In this document: piece after piece, positions 8,641 through 17,400 of the stretch
How the letters are laid out: every line of letters starts with the position of its first letter
Numbering within the stretch: the first letter of the stretch is position 1
NCBI RefSeq assembly: GCF_000378045.1
Contig: NZ_KB899093.1
Span: 186,001 to 250,000 of the forward strand
DNA: 64,000 bases
Origin: Marinobacterium rhizophilum DSM 18822
GTDB taxonomy: Bacteria; Pseudomonadota; Gammaproteobacteria; Pseudomonadales; Balneatricaceae
Reading direction: 5' to 3'
Notes under the pieces: generated by a model
What the model saw: only the letters and a program-made list of their open reading frames with translations
Told to the model about the DNA's origin: nothing
The model's database searches: none
Translations under genes and position numbers: made by a program

Positions 8641-10676
8641 GGGGAAGGGGTCTCCAACGCGCCGCGGGTCTGGAACCGCAGCGCCTGCTCCAGGCTGTGC
8701 ACGCCGTGCGCCTGAAGGCGCGGCAGTAACTGCAGCAGCAGTTCGGCGGTGACCCGGGCGTCGCCCAGTGCCGAGTGGCGGCTGCCGGGGGCAAAACTGA
8801 GCTGAAAGCGGGCGGCCAGGGCATCCAGACCATGGTCCGCGAAGCTCGGGTCCAGCGCGCGGGACAACAGCAGCGTATCCAGCACCGGCATGTCGAAGCG
8901 CACGCCAGCGGCTTCTGCGTGCTGGTTAATGGCCATCAGGTCGAAAGCGGCATTATGGGCCACCAGAATGCTGTGGCCGACGAAGTTGCGAAAATGCGGC
9001 AGCGCCACTTCGGCCGGGGGGGCCTCGGCGACATCGTTATCGCTGATGCCGTGAATCTGAGTACTCTCTGGTGGTACGGGACGACCGGGGTTGATGAACT
9101 GGTCGTAGGCATCCTGTGCCAGCAGGCGGCCATTCAGGATGCGGCAGGCCCCGATACTCACCAGGGTGTCGCCGCGACGCAGATCCAGCCCGGTGGTTTC
9201 GGTGTCAAACACAACCATCTCCAGCTGCTGCAGTGGGCGGGCGCCCAGTTCGGCATCGGGTGGAGGCAGATCCGCAATGCTGAAATCGTGGAATTCCGGC
9301 CGCCCCGGCCGTGGCTCAGGGGGTGGTCCGACCCGTTCCAGCGCCGGCAGCGGCAGACGCAGCCGGGCATGTAGTCCATCCTCGTCGGCCAATGACCAGC
9401 AATCGCTGTCGTGGCGGCGCAGCACGTCCAGCAGGGAAGGAAACTCACTGGCGTCGGTCAGTGGCAGCTGCAGCCAGCGGGCGATCCGGCCCTGGTCGAT
9501 GGGCTGTCCGGGCCAGATGAGGTCCAGGTAAACGCGCTGATTGCCCAGGCGCAGTTCGGCCTCGAAGTTGCGTGTTCCCGTCGCTTCATGCAGCAGGTCG
9601 AGCAGGCGGCACAGCAGTTCGAGCAGCATGGGACCGTCGGTCCGTAGCCAGGTCGGAATGCCAATGGCCAGCAGTTCAAGCTCATGCTTGCGCAGACGCT
9701 CGCTCAACGCGCTCCAGAGATCGTTGGACCAGGTGTCCTGCAACTGGCCGGCATCCTGCTGCAGGTTGTCGAAATGCCGCGCCAGCTGCTCCACCAGGGA
9801 CCCCAGTGTCTGGCTTTCCTCGCGCACGATGGCCTCGAGCTGGTGTTGCAGTTGCGCTTCGGCCTGGCCGCTTGCCAGCACCTCGCTGCTGCTGACAAGG
9901 CTGGCACTGTGACGGCGCAGTTCAGGCAGCAGGCGGGCCAGGGGGGCATGCCAGCGTTGGTCGGCGTCCTGCGCCGCCGTGCTGTCCTGCAGCGTGATCA
10001 GTGCCTCGCCCTGGCTGGCGGCAACGCGGCGTACATCGCAGCGCAGCCAGCTTGTCCCCTGGGGCAGCAGCAGCTGGCGTGTCCGGCCGTCGCGGGGCAG
10101 GTTCTGCAATGCGTCCTGCAGACCGGGTTGGGGCAGCAGTTCGGACAGGCGGCGTCCGAGCCCGAGGGCCGGTGCCTTTGAGAAGAGCTGCTCCGCCGCC
10201 GGGTTAAACAGCAGCAAACGCTGGTGCTGGTCGCACAGGAGCAGCGGGGTGTGCAGCACCTGCAGCACCGCTTCCAGCTCATTGCGTATTCGGCGTGCCT
10301 TCTGTGCGCCTTGTGTACCGGCCGTTTGCAGTGCCTGGCGATCTTCACGCCAGCCGCTGCGCAGGCGTTCAAGGTCGGCCTCCAGCGGGCGTAGCCAGCC
10401 TTCGGGGGCAAAATCATGGGTGGCGTCCGGATTGGCGGCAAGGCGTGCCAGCTGTACCTGCAGGTGGCGCAGCGGCGCCAGCAGGCGGCGTTCGAGTATA
10501 ACTCCGAGTAGCAGCACCAGGACCGCCGGCATCAGTGCCAGCAACCAGAGCCCGGCGCGCTGTGCGGGGACGGGCTGCAGCGTGCTGTCGAGCCAGGCGC
10601 CCACAAAGATACCGCTGAACAGGCTCGCACCGCTGAGCAGCAGCCAGCGGCCCAGGAGGGCTTGAAACGAGGGCAC
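8637..10676 (-). CDS. Membrane-anchored PAS/exonuclease protein (DnaQ-like)
   Basis: 679 residues. Two N-terminal membrane helices (about 8-28 and 41-62) are followed by a HAMP-like helix, a PAS-like domain (about 115-215), a long helical region like a degenerate histidine-kinase core (about 225-440), and a DnaQ-type 3'-5' exonuclease. The exonuclease has all three motifs: Exo I DTETTG (D491), Exo II HNAAFD and Exo III HSALGDA. The catalytic residues look intact, so nuclease activity is plausible. The fusion is known in CrbS-type loci, annotated as 'DNA polymerase III epsilon-like', but its job is unclear. It starts one base after the receiver gene ends and overlaps the next gene by 4 bases. 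Confidence 0.88.
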   Translation of the reverse strand: MPSFQALLGRWLLLSGASLFSGIFVGAWLDSTLQPVPAQRAGLWLLALMPAVLVLLLGVILERRLLAPLRHLQVQLARLAANPDATHDFAPEGWLRPLEADLERLRSGWREDRQALQTAGTQGAQKARRIRNELEAVLQVLHTPLLLCDQHQRLLLFNPAAEQLFSKAPALGLGRRLSELLPQPGLQDALQNLPRDGRTRQLLLPQGTSWLRCDVRRVAASQGEALITLQDSTAAQDADQRWHAPLARLLPELRRHSASLVSSSEVLASGQAEAQLQHQLEAIVREESQTLGSLVEQLARHFDNLQQDAGQLQDTWSNDLWSALSERLRKHELELLAIGIPTWLRTDGPMLLELLCRLLDLLHEATGTRNFEAELRLGNQRVYLDLIWPGQPIDQGRIARWLQLPLTDASEFPSLLDVLRRHDSDCWSLADEDGLHARLRLPLPALERVGPPPEPRPGRPEFHDFSIADLPPPDAELGARPLQQLEMVVFDTETTGLDLRRGDTLVSIGACRILNGRLLAQDAYDQFINPGRPVPPESTQIHGISDNDVAEAPPAEVALPHFRNFVGHSILVAHNAAFDLMAINQHAEAAGVRFDMPVLDTLLLSRALDPSFADHGLDALAARFQLSFAPGSRHSALGDARVTAELLLQLLPRLQAHGVHSLEQALRFQTRGALETPSP

Positions 10677-10677
10677 C

Positions 10678-11049
10678 CTAGTCGCCTTCCGCCAGCAGGG
10701 CCTGGACCTTGTCTACCAGCGCACGGGTCGAAAAAGGCTTGGTGATGTAGTCATCGGCGCCCAGGGCCAGGCCTTTTTCCCGTTCGACTTCGCGGCCGTG
10801 GGCGGTCAGCATGATAATCGGCAGGCGGGCATGCTCTGGCTGTGCCCGCAGCCGCTCCAGCACTTCAAAGCCGCTGAGCCCCGGCAGGCTGATATCCAGC
10901 AGGATCAGGTCGGGGCGTTGCTCGGCGACCCGTTGCAGCGCCGCTTCTCCGTCGCCTGCGGTAACCACGTCAAAGCCGGCCTGGCGCATCAGAAATTCCA
11001 GCGACAGCACAATGTTGGGTTCGTCATCCACCACCAGAACTAGGGTCAT
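10678..11049 (-). CDS. Single-domain response regulator (receiver only)
   Basis: 123 residues, a complete CheY-like receiver with no output domain. The acidic pocket is D8/D9, the phospho-acceptor is D52 (LLDISLPG), and the switch residues are T82 and K104 (YITKPF). It is first in the operon; the exonuclease gene follows after one base. It is the likely phosphate target of the kinase encoded at 5605-8373. Canonical CrbR carries a LuxR-type DNA-binding domain, so output here must pass through another protein. AGGAGATCC lies just upstream of the ATG (11053-11061, complement). Confidence 0.92.
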   Translation of the reverse strand: MTLVLVVDDEPNIVLSLEFLMRQAGFDVVTAGDGEAALQRVAEQRPDLILLDISLPGLSGFEVLERLRAQPEHARLPIIMLTAHGREVEREKGLALGADDYITKPFSTRALVDKVQALLAEGD

Positions 11050-11205
11050 ACGGATCTCCTGGCTGCGTTTTCAGCGTGCCGTGGCCGGGTCGCCGGGCAG
11101 TGCAGGCGTCAAACATTAATAGGGAGTTTAGTTACCCCCGGGCGCAGGCGCATAACCGTCGACCTAAAAAGGCATTACGGTTTTGGCTGGTATGGGCTTG
11201 TTGCT

Positions 11206-12015
11206 TCAGCGCTTTAGCAGCAAATGTTTCAGAAACTGGTGCCGGGCGTTGAACAGCCGACGGTACGCCAGCAGGATTGCGCCCAGAGACCCCAGCGCCG
11301 CCGCCGAGGTAATCATGAAGATAATCACGATCTGGTAGCGCACGGCATCGACCGGTGCTGCACCTGCCAGAATCTGGCCGGTCATCATGCCGGGCAGGCT
11401 GACCACGCCCATGACCAGCATGCTGTTGATGGTGGGCGTGAGCGCTGCGTGCAAGGCTTCGCGGATCTCGCTGCGCGCCGCTTCCCAGCGGGTTGCGCCG
11501 AGTGCCAGACGGGTGTCGATCAGGGCGCTGCGATCGAACAGGCTTGTGGTGAAACGGTCGAGTCCCAGGTTGATGCCGTTCAGAATGTTGCCCAGCACCA
11601 TGCCCAGCATGGGAATCAGGTATTGCGGGTTGTACCAGGGAACCACCTGAACGATGCCCGCCAATGCGGCGCCGGTCACCAGCATGGCGGCACCCATGAC
11701 GGACAGCAGGCAGTCCCAGTAGATTCCGGCAAAGCGCAGGCGCGTGCGACCGGCGGCAGTCACGCCGGCCAGGGTGGCCATGACCAGGGCGATGCCCAGC
11801 ACCGGCAGTGGCGTATTGAGGGCAAAGACCCATTCCAGAATCAGGCCGACCAGCAGCAGCTGCACCGTCATGCGCAAGCTGGCGATAAGCAGGGAACGGG
11901 TCAGCCCCAGCTGCAAACCGATGGAAAGCCCAACGTTGACCAGTAGCAGCAGCGCGGCCAGCCCGAGTTGCGTGAGGCTCAGCGAGTAGTAACCATCGGT
12001 GACTAGATTGTCCAT
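11206..12015 (-). CDS. fetB: ABC transporter permease FetB
   Basis: 269 residues with about seven membrane helices, the usual size of FetB/YbbM. The cytoplasmic coupling segment (about residues 160-190) includes the family-like LALGATRWEA and the later LPGMMTGQILAG. FetAB of Escherichia coli exports iron and protects against oxidative stress; the same role is inferred here. Its start overlaps the end of the ATPase gene by 13 bases, so the two are co-translated. The C-terminus is basic (HLLLKR). Confidence 0.88.
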   Translation of the reverse strand: MDNLVTDGYYSLSLTQLGLAALLLLVNVGLSIGLQLGLTRSLLIASLRMTVQLLLVGLILEWVFALNTPLPVLGIALVMATLAGVTAAGRTRLRFAGIYWDCLLSVMGAAMLVTGAALAGIVQVVPWYNPQYLIPMLGMVLGNILNGINLGLDRFTTSLFDRSALIDTRLALGATRWEAARSEIREALHAALTPTINSMLVMGVVSLPGMMTGQILAGAAPVDAVRYQIVIIFMITSAAALGSLGAILLAYRRLFNARHQFLKHLLLKR

Positions 12016-12722
12016 GGCAGTTGTACCGTGCGTTGGGCCATGCGTGTTATCTGGTCGGCATCATGGCTGACCCAAAGCCAGGCTCGATCAGGCGCCTCGT
12101 CTTGCCAGGCCCTGAGCAGCCGTTCCACCTCCAGGGTGGCGTTCTTGTCCAGCGCTGCGGTGGGCTCATCAAGCAGTAGCAGCAAGGGCTGCAGCGCCAG
12201 CAGGCGCAGTAACGCGGTAATCTGCTGTTCACCGCCTGAGAGTGAATCCACGCGCCGTTGCAGGAAGTCCGCGCCGCGTCCCAGCATTCGCAGCGCGTGC
12301 CGAGTCTGTTTGTGGGAATAGCGTTGATGTAGATGGGCGCGGTAGGCAAAGGGCGCGGTCAGCACCGCCTCTACTGTATCGCCATCGCCCAGTTCGGGCC
12401 GTTGCGGCAGGTAGCCGACGCGCGCACGGTACTCCGGCATCCGCCAGTGCTGCAAACCGCGCTGCGCCAACTCAAGTTCACCCTCGGTCGCAGGCGCAAG
12501 CCCGGCCAGCGTGCGCAGCAGCGCGGTTTTACCACTGCCGGAGGGCCCTGTGAGCGCAACCCGCTCACCCTGTGATATCGCCAGCTCAAGCTGACGCCAC
12601 ACCCAGCGATCCTGATCGTAGAGGCCGAGGTTGTGGCCCTGCAGCAAGACGGCAGTGCTGGCCCCCTGAACGCGAGGCTTGGGGGCTGTGGCGGGGTTTG
12701 TGGTGGTATGTGCAGGCTCCAC
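12003..12722 (-). CDS. fetA: ABC transporter ATP-binding protein FetA
   Basis: 239 residues from a GTG at 12722 preceded by GGGAGG. Walker A is GPSGSGKT (59-66), the signature is LSGGEQQ and Walker B is LLLLLDEPTAALD, so it should be an active ATPase. The short, single-domain form and tight linkage to the FetB-type permease identify it as FetA/YbbL. The inserted arginine-rich stretch RALRMLGRG before the signature is normal for the family. It is first in the two-gene operon. Confidence 0.88.
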   Translation of the reverse strand: MEPAHTTTNPATAPKPRVQGASTAVLLQGHNLGLYDQDRWVWRQLELAISQGERVALTGPSGSGKTALLRTLAGLAPATEGELELAQRGLQHWRMPEYRARVGYLPQRPELGDGDTVEAVLTAPFAYRAHLHQRYSHKQTRHALRMLGRGADFLQRRVDSLSGGEQQITALLRLLALQPLLLLLDEPTAALDKNATLEVERLLRAWQDEAPDRAWLWVSHDADQITRMAQRTVQLPWTI

Positions 12723-13015
12723 TGTGCCTCCCGGGGCTCTGTACGGGCGTGTGTTTCAGTGTAGTGCGGGCCCACTCCAATGCGGCGGCGGCAAGAAAGG
12801 AGTTATGTGGTGCACGGGGTGTTGGCGATTGAGCCCGCCTGCAGGGATCCACTCCAGCGGTTGTCTCGTATCTATAATGAGCAGTACCTGCAAGCAAGGA
12901 GATTTCGGGTCGGGTACCGTTACCGCCTGTTGTGATAAAGACAACGCTTGGAGGAGGAGGGATTAAGGGTGATTATTGCCTCAACCGGGCGCTGAAAATG
13001 AATGGGGAAGGACCG

Positions 13016-13543
13016 ATGAATATCAGACTATGGCTGTTGTGTGTCGTACTGCTGAGCGGCTGCAGTCAGGGCGACTGGCGCACCGCCAGCCGGGCATCGT
13101 CCGGGCTGGCGCCGGATGCAGCGACCACGCCCGAGGCCGTGCTGCAGGTGTACGGTGCAAGCGCCTATGGCTGGCGCGGCTGGTTCGCAATCCATACCTG
13201 GATCGCCGTCAAACCGGCCAATGCTGAGCGTTATACCCTGTATGAGGTGCTTGGCTGGCGGGAGCGCAGAGGATTACCGGTGCTGCGCATCGAAGCCGTA
13301 GACCGGCCGGATCGATACTGGTTCGGTGCCAGACCCGAGCTGCTGCTCGACAAGCGCGGGCCGGGTGTCGAAAAACTGATCCAGGCGGTGGACCGGGCCG
13401 CCAGGGATTATCCGTGGAAGCACGAGTACCGCCTGTTCCCGGGCCCCAACAGCAATACCTTTCCTGCCTGGGTGGCACAGAAGGTACCGGAACTCGGACT
13501 CGAACTGCCGTTCAGCGCCATCGGCAGCGGCTGGGCGGATTAA
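13016..13543 (+). CDS. DUF3750 lipoprotein
   Basis: 175 residues from ATG 13016, with GGAAGGA directly upstream; the longer frame from 12932 lacks a ribosome site. The N-terminus is a lipoprotein signal ending in the lipobox LLSGC, so the mature protein begins with Cys and is membrane-anchored in the periplasm. The body matches DUF3750 by its conserved features: an FAIHTWIAVK segment, a central PDRYWFG, and the NSNTFPAWV motif near the end. The family resembles NlpC/P60-like folds, but activity is unproven. It is a stand-alone gene. Confidence 0.8.
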   Translation: MNIRLWLLCVVLLSGCSQGDWRTASRASSGLAPDAATTPEAVLQVYGASAYGWRGWFAIHTWIAVKPANAERYTLYEVLGWRERRGLPVLRIEAVDRPDRYWFGARPELLLDKRGPGVEKLIQAVDRAARDYPWKHEYRLFPGPNSNTFPAWVAQKVPELGLELPFSAIGSGWAD

Positions 13544-13765
13544 GTTAGCCTAAGCGTGATACCGGCGGGTGGAGGAAGGCCATGAGACTCATGGGCACTT
13601 ATTCAAAGACGCGAGAAACAAGATATTACAGGCATTTACAGCCTGTCTCTGTTTGACAGCACCTTTAGTCGCACCTATACATAATCCTTACCAAGGATGG
13701 TGAATCGGGTCAGCTCTTTAATCAGATGCTTGGCCAAGTACTCGTAAGGATGCGGGGCTAACCCT

Positions 13766-14413
13766 ATGTATTTAATATCGAAAAGTCGATTTTTTCGGCA
13801 TAAACCCATTGCGCCAAAACTATACGTATTATTTTTATACGGCATTTCTTCAATCGCCTGGGGCGCTTCTTTCGACTGTGAGCGAAATCGCTGTGGTTTG
13901 AAGAATGATGGGTCTTATCCCTACCTGGTGCTGGGCTCCGTTAAAAAAGTAGCCAGTGATGCAGATGCCGATGCTGTTTTTGGTTGGGCAAAGGCAAATG
14001 GATACTGGACTGCTCTGCCCGATAACCAGGCGCAGTTCAGGCAGTCTATTCAGATGATGTCGGTTGAAATTCCCGGACAGGGCGGGGTTGAAGAAATCAC
14101 CCTTCTAATGGGCCGTGAAGACTACGACGCCATCGCGATCAAGGCTGGAGATCTGGTTCGTTATACACCCCATGAAATGAATCAATCCAGTCCTGCATTC
14201 GCGAAAGCTACAAATCGACCCTACTGGAATCTTTTTGGCTGTATTGCCGTACTCTGCCGAGCAGATGATGGAAAATGTTCTCAACGCTATTCGACAGGTA
14301 TCTTTGGCGTCGTTGATGGAATTGCATTGAGTTCACACGGCGATACGTCTGAAGACGTTACCAAGCGCATCGATCCCATCACCTATTTACCCGTTCAATC
14401 AAGGAATGATTGA
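13766..14413 (+). CDS. Secreted hypothetical protein upstream of the YD/RHS gene
   Basis: 215 residues with an N-terminal hydrophobic signal (about residues 18-33, ending SIAWGA). After cleavage the protein has Cys pairs near the N-terminus (CERNRC) and in the second half (CIAVLC, CSQR). It is AT-richer than the surroundings. The gene ends 50 bases before the YD/RHS gene on the same strand, so co-expression is likely. I do not recognise the family. By position it may be an accessory or partner for the YD protein. No catalytic motif was seen. Confidence 0.65.
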   Translation: MYLISKSRFFRHKPIAPKLYVLFLYGISSIAWGASFDCERNRCGLKNDGSYPYLVLGSVKKVASDADADAVFGWAKANGYWTALPDNQAQFRQSIQMMSVEIPGQGGVEEITLLMGREDYDAIAIKAGDLVRYTPHEMNQSSPAFAKATNRPYWNLFGCIAVLCRADDGKCSQRYSTGIFGVVDGIALSSHGDTSEDVTKRIDPITYLPVQSRND

Positions 14414-14463
14414 ACGCTTAATAAAAATCTAGCGGAGACTCTATTCGCATTGGAGATATTTCC

Positions 14464-17400
14464 ATGGACTGGAATAATTTCAGGTTACTGGTGGGGGTGA
14501 TTTTATTAGTTCTCTCGCACATCGCTGGCGCGAGTAATGAGGACAGTAGTCGTCAATCCAATATTTCGTCGCGTTACGGTGTATTTCAAGAGCCCCTGGT
14601 TGCGTTTACCCCCTTTTCCCGGGCCCAGCATTCGACACTGGATGCGGCCGCTATGGCTTATTCGTCCATGGGCAGTCCGTCCAGTGTAGGGCCCGTGTCA
14701 GATTACCTGGACCGTTTTACGGATTCACCCTGGCGCGCTTCGTTACTGCTCAATATGGCATTAGCCCGGGCGCAGGCCGGCTACTTTTCTGATGCATTAC
14801 AGCTGTTGGAGCAAGCCCATATTGCGGCTGAGGCCGCTGACAATCCGGCAGAAAGAGCCGTAGCTGCCCGGATATTGGGGGAGTTGCTTGAATTGCACAC
14901 CCGCTTTGGCCATCGCGATGCCGTCGAGGCACTGCTTAAAAGGGTAAGTACCGGACCAGAGGCCGGCTCGATATCGGAAAGTCTAACGTTCGCCCGTGCC
15001 GGGCTCTGGCAAATGAAGAATGAGCCCGAGAAGGCATTAAGGTGCGGGATTGCTGCTCTGGATGCCTTGCTGGCGATAACGGTGCCAGCAAGGCAGCGTG
15101 AATCTGTTCTCGAAAACAGTGAAGCCGGTGCGGATGGGACGACTTTAGCGCAACTGGACGCGCTTGCCGACGGTTTGGGGTTAGATGCTTTGGCCATTCG
15201 ACGTGGCATGGGGCAGCCTGTACCGGTGCCTTCGCTCGTGCACTGGCGCGTGGGGCATTACGCCACCATCCTGAGCGAGGACGATGGTGTCTACCGGGTC
15301 AGGGATCCCGCGTATGGCCAGGATTTATGGATCTCGCAGGATGCACTGGATGCCGAGTCGAGCGGATATTTTCTGGCACTGAACGATGTGAATGTGCCCT
15401 GGCAACGCCTGAAGGATACCGATGCCGCCCAGGTGGTCGGTAGTGGCTACACCTCAAGCAGCGATCAGAGCAGCACGTCGGACGATGATTTAACCGAGTG
15501 TGACGATCCCTGTACCGAACACAAAGGTATGCCGCGCTATCGCGTGCATTCCATGCTGGTCAGTCTGAATATCCGCGATACCCCGATCGGGTACACGCCT
15601 CCCGTCGGGCCTTCTGTGCCGGTAACCCTCACCTATAGCCAGCGTGAGATCAATCAACCCACAACGTTCACCTTTTCCAACCTGGGACAGAAGTGGACCT
15701 TCAACTGGTTATCCTACGTGCAGGACGATCCCCAGCAGGTGGGTAACCGGGTGATGGTCTATCTTCCCGGGGGCGGGAGTCGCAATTATGGGGGTTACAA
15801 CGTCGGCACCGGAGCCTTCTTGCCGGAACAGCGCACCGGTGCCCAGCTTGTTCGAGTGTCATCCTTGCCTCTGCGTTACGAACGGCGCATGCCGGATGGC
15901 AGACGGTTCGTTTACGCGCAGCCGGACAATAGCGCCTATTATCCGCGTCGCGTAATGCTGAGCGCAGTTATTGATCCTGCGGGTAATGCCGTGACATTGC
16001 AGTATGACGCTCAGCAGCGCCTGCTCAGTGTGACGGACGCCCTGGACCAAATTACGGTATTCACCTATGACAATCCGTCCAATCCGCTGCTTATTACCGG
16101 TGTTACCGACCCTTTCGGACGAAACGCAATCATCGGTTATGACGTCAGTGGTCGTCTGAACAGTATCACGGATGCCATTGGCATGACGTCGACTTTTGGC
16201 TACGACAGCGGCACCTTCGTCAACACCATGAATACCCCATACGGCACCACCTCGTTCAGCTATGGCGAGAGCGGGACGACCCGCTGGCTTGAGGTTACCG
16301 ATCCCCAGGGCGAGCGGGAGCGGGTTGAGTTCGCGCATGGTGCATCCGGGATTCCGTTCAGTGACTCACCGATACCCGCGGGCATGAACCTGTTCAACCG
16401 CTACATCAACGGCCGCAATACCTTTTACTGGGATAAGGAGGCCATGCGACGCGCGGCGGGGGATTATACCCAAGCGCGCATTCGCCACTGGTATCACCTG
16501 CGGACCAACACGTCTTTTACGGCCAGCGTGTTAGAGAGCGTCAAAAATCCGCTGGAAAGACGCGTCTGGTTCAACTATCCGGGCCAAAGCTGGGCGGGTG
16601 CAGAAGGCACCCTGGATAAACCCTCGCTCGTTGGCCGGGTGCTACCGGACGGTACCACCCAGTTGAGCAGAAAAACCTATAACGTATTCGGTAACGTGAC
16701 CAGCACCATCGATCCTCAAGGTCGTGAACTGGTATTCGATTATGCGGACAACCAGGTCGATCTGGTTCGCATTCAACGCAGGAGTGCGGCCGGTTACGAT
16801 GTGCTGGCGCAGTTCACCTATAACGACCAGCATCGCCCGTTAACCTATACGGACTCCGCCGGCCAAGTGACCACCTATGATTACAATGCGGCGGGTCAAC
16901 TGACCCGGGTGATCAACCCGCTGGGGCATGTTTCTCGATACGAATACGATGATCAGGGTTACCTGACCGGTATTATCGACCCGAATGGCAACAGGGTTGC
17001 CACATACAGTTACGATGCTTTTGGCCGTATCGACAGCGAAACAAACGCCGCGGGTTACAGGCTGGAATATCGCTATGACGCCCTCGATCGGCGTATCCAG
17101 ACCCGTTACCCGGATGGCACCAGTGAGTTTGTTGACTGGGACCGCCTCGACGTGGCCGCACATGAAGACCGTTATGGCAATGTGACGCAATTCGCACATG
17201 ACGCCGTACGGAATTTGCTAAGTGAAATTGATCCGTCCGGCCATCAGATGGAATACGACTACTTTGCCAACGGAGCGCTGAAAAGCCGGGTTGATGGCCT
17301 CGGCAATACCTCCTCTTTGGAGCGGGATATTCAGCGCCGCGTCGTCCGTACGATTCGTGCCGACGGCAGTGACAGTCGCAGGCGTTTTGATTCCAGTGGA

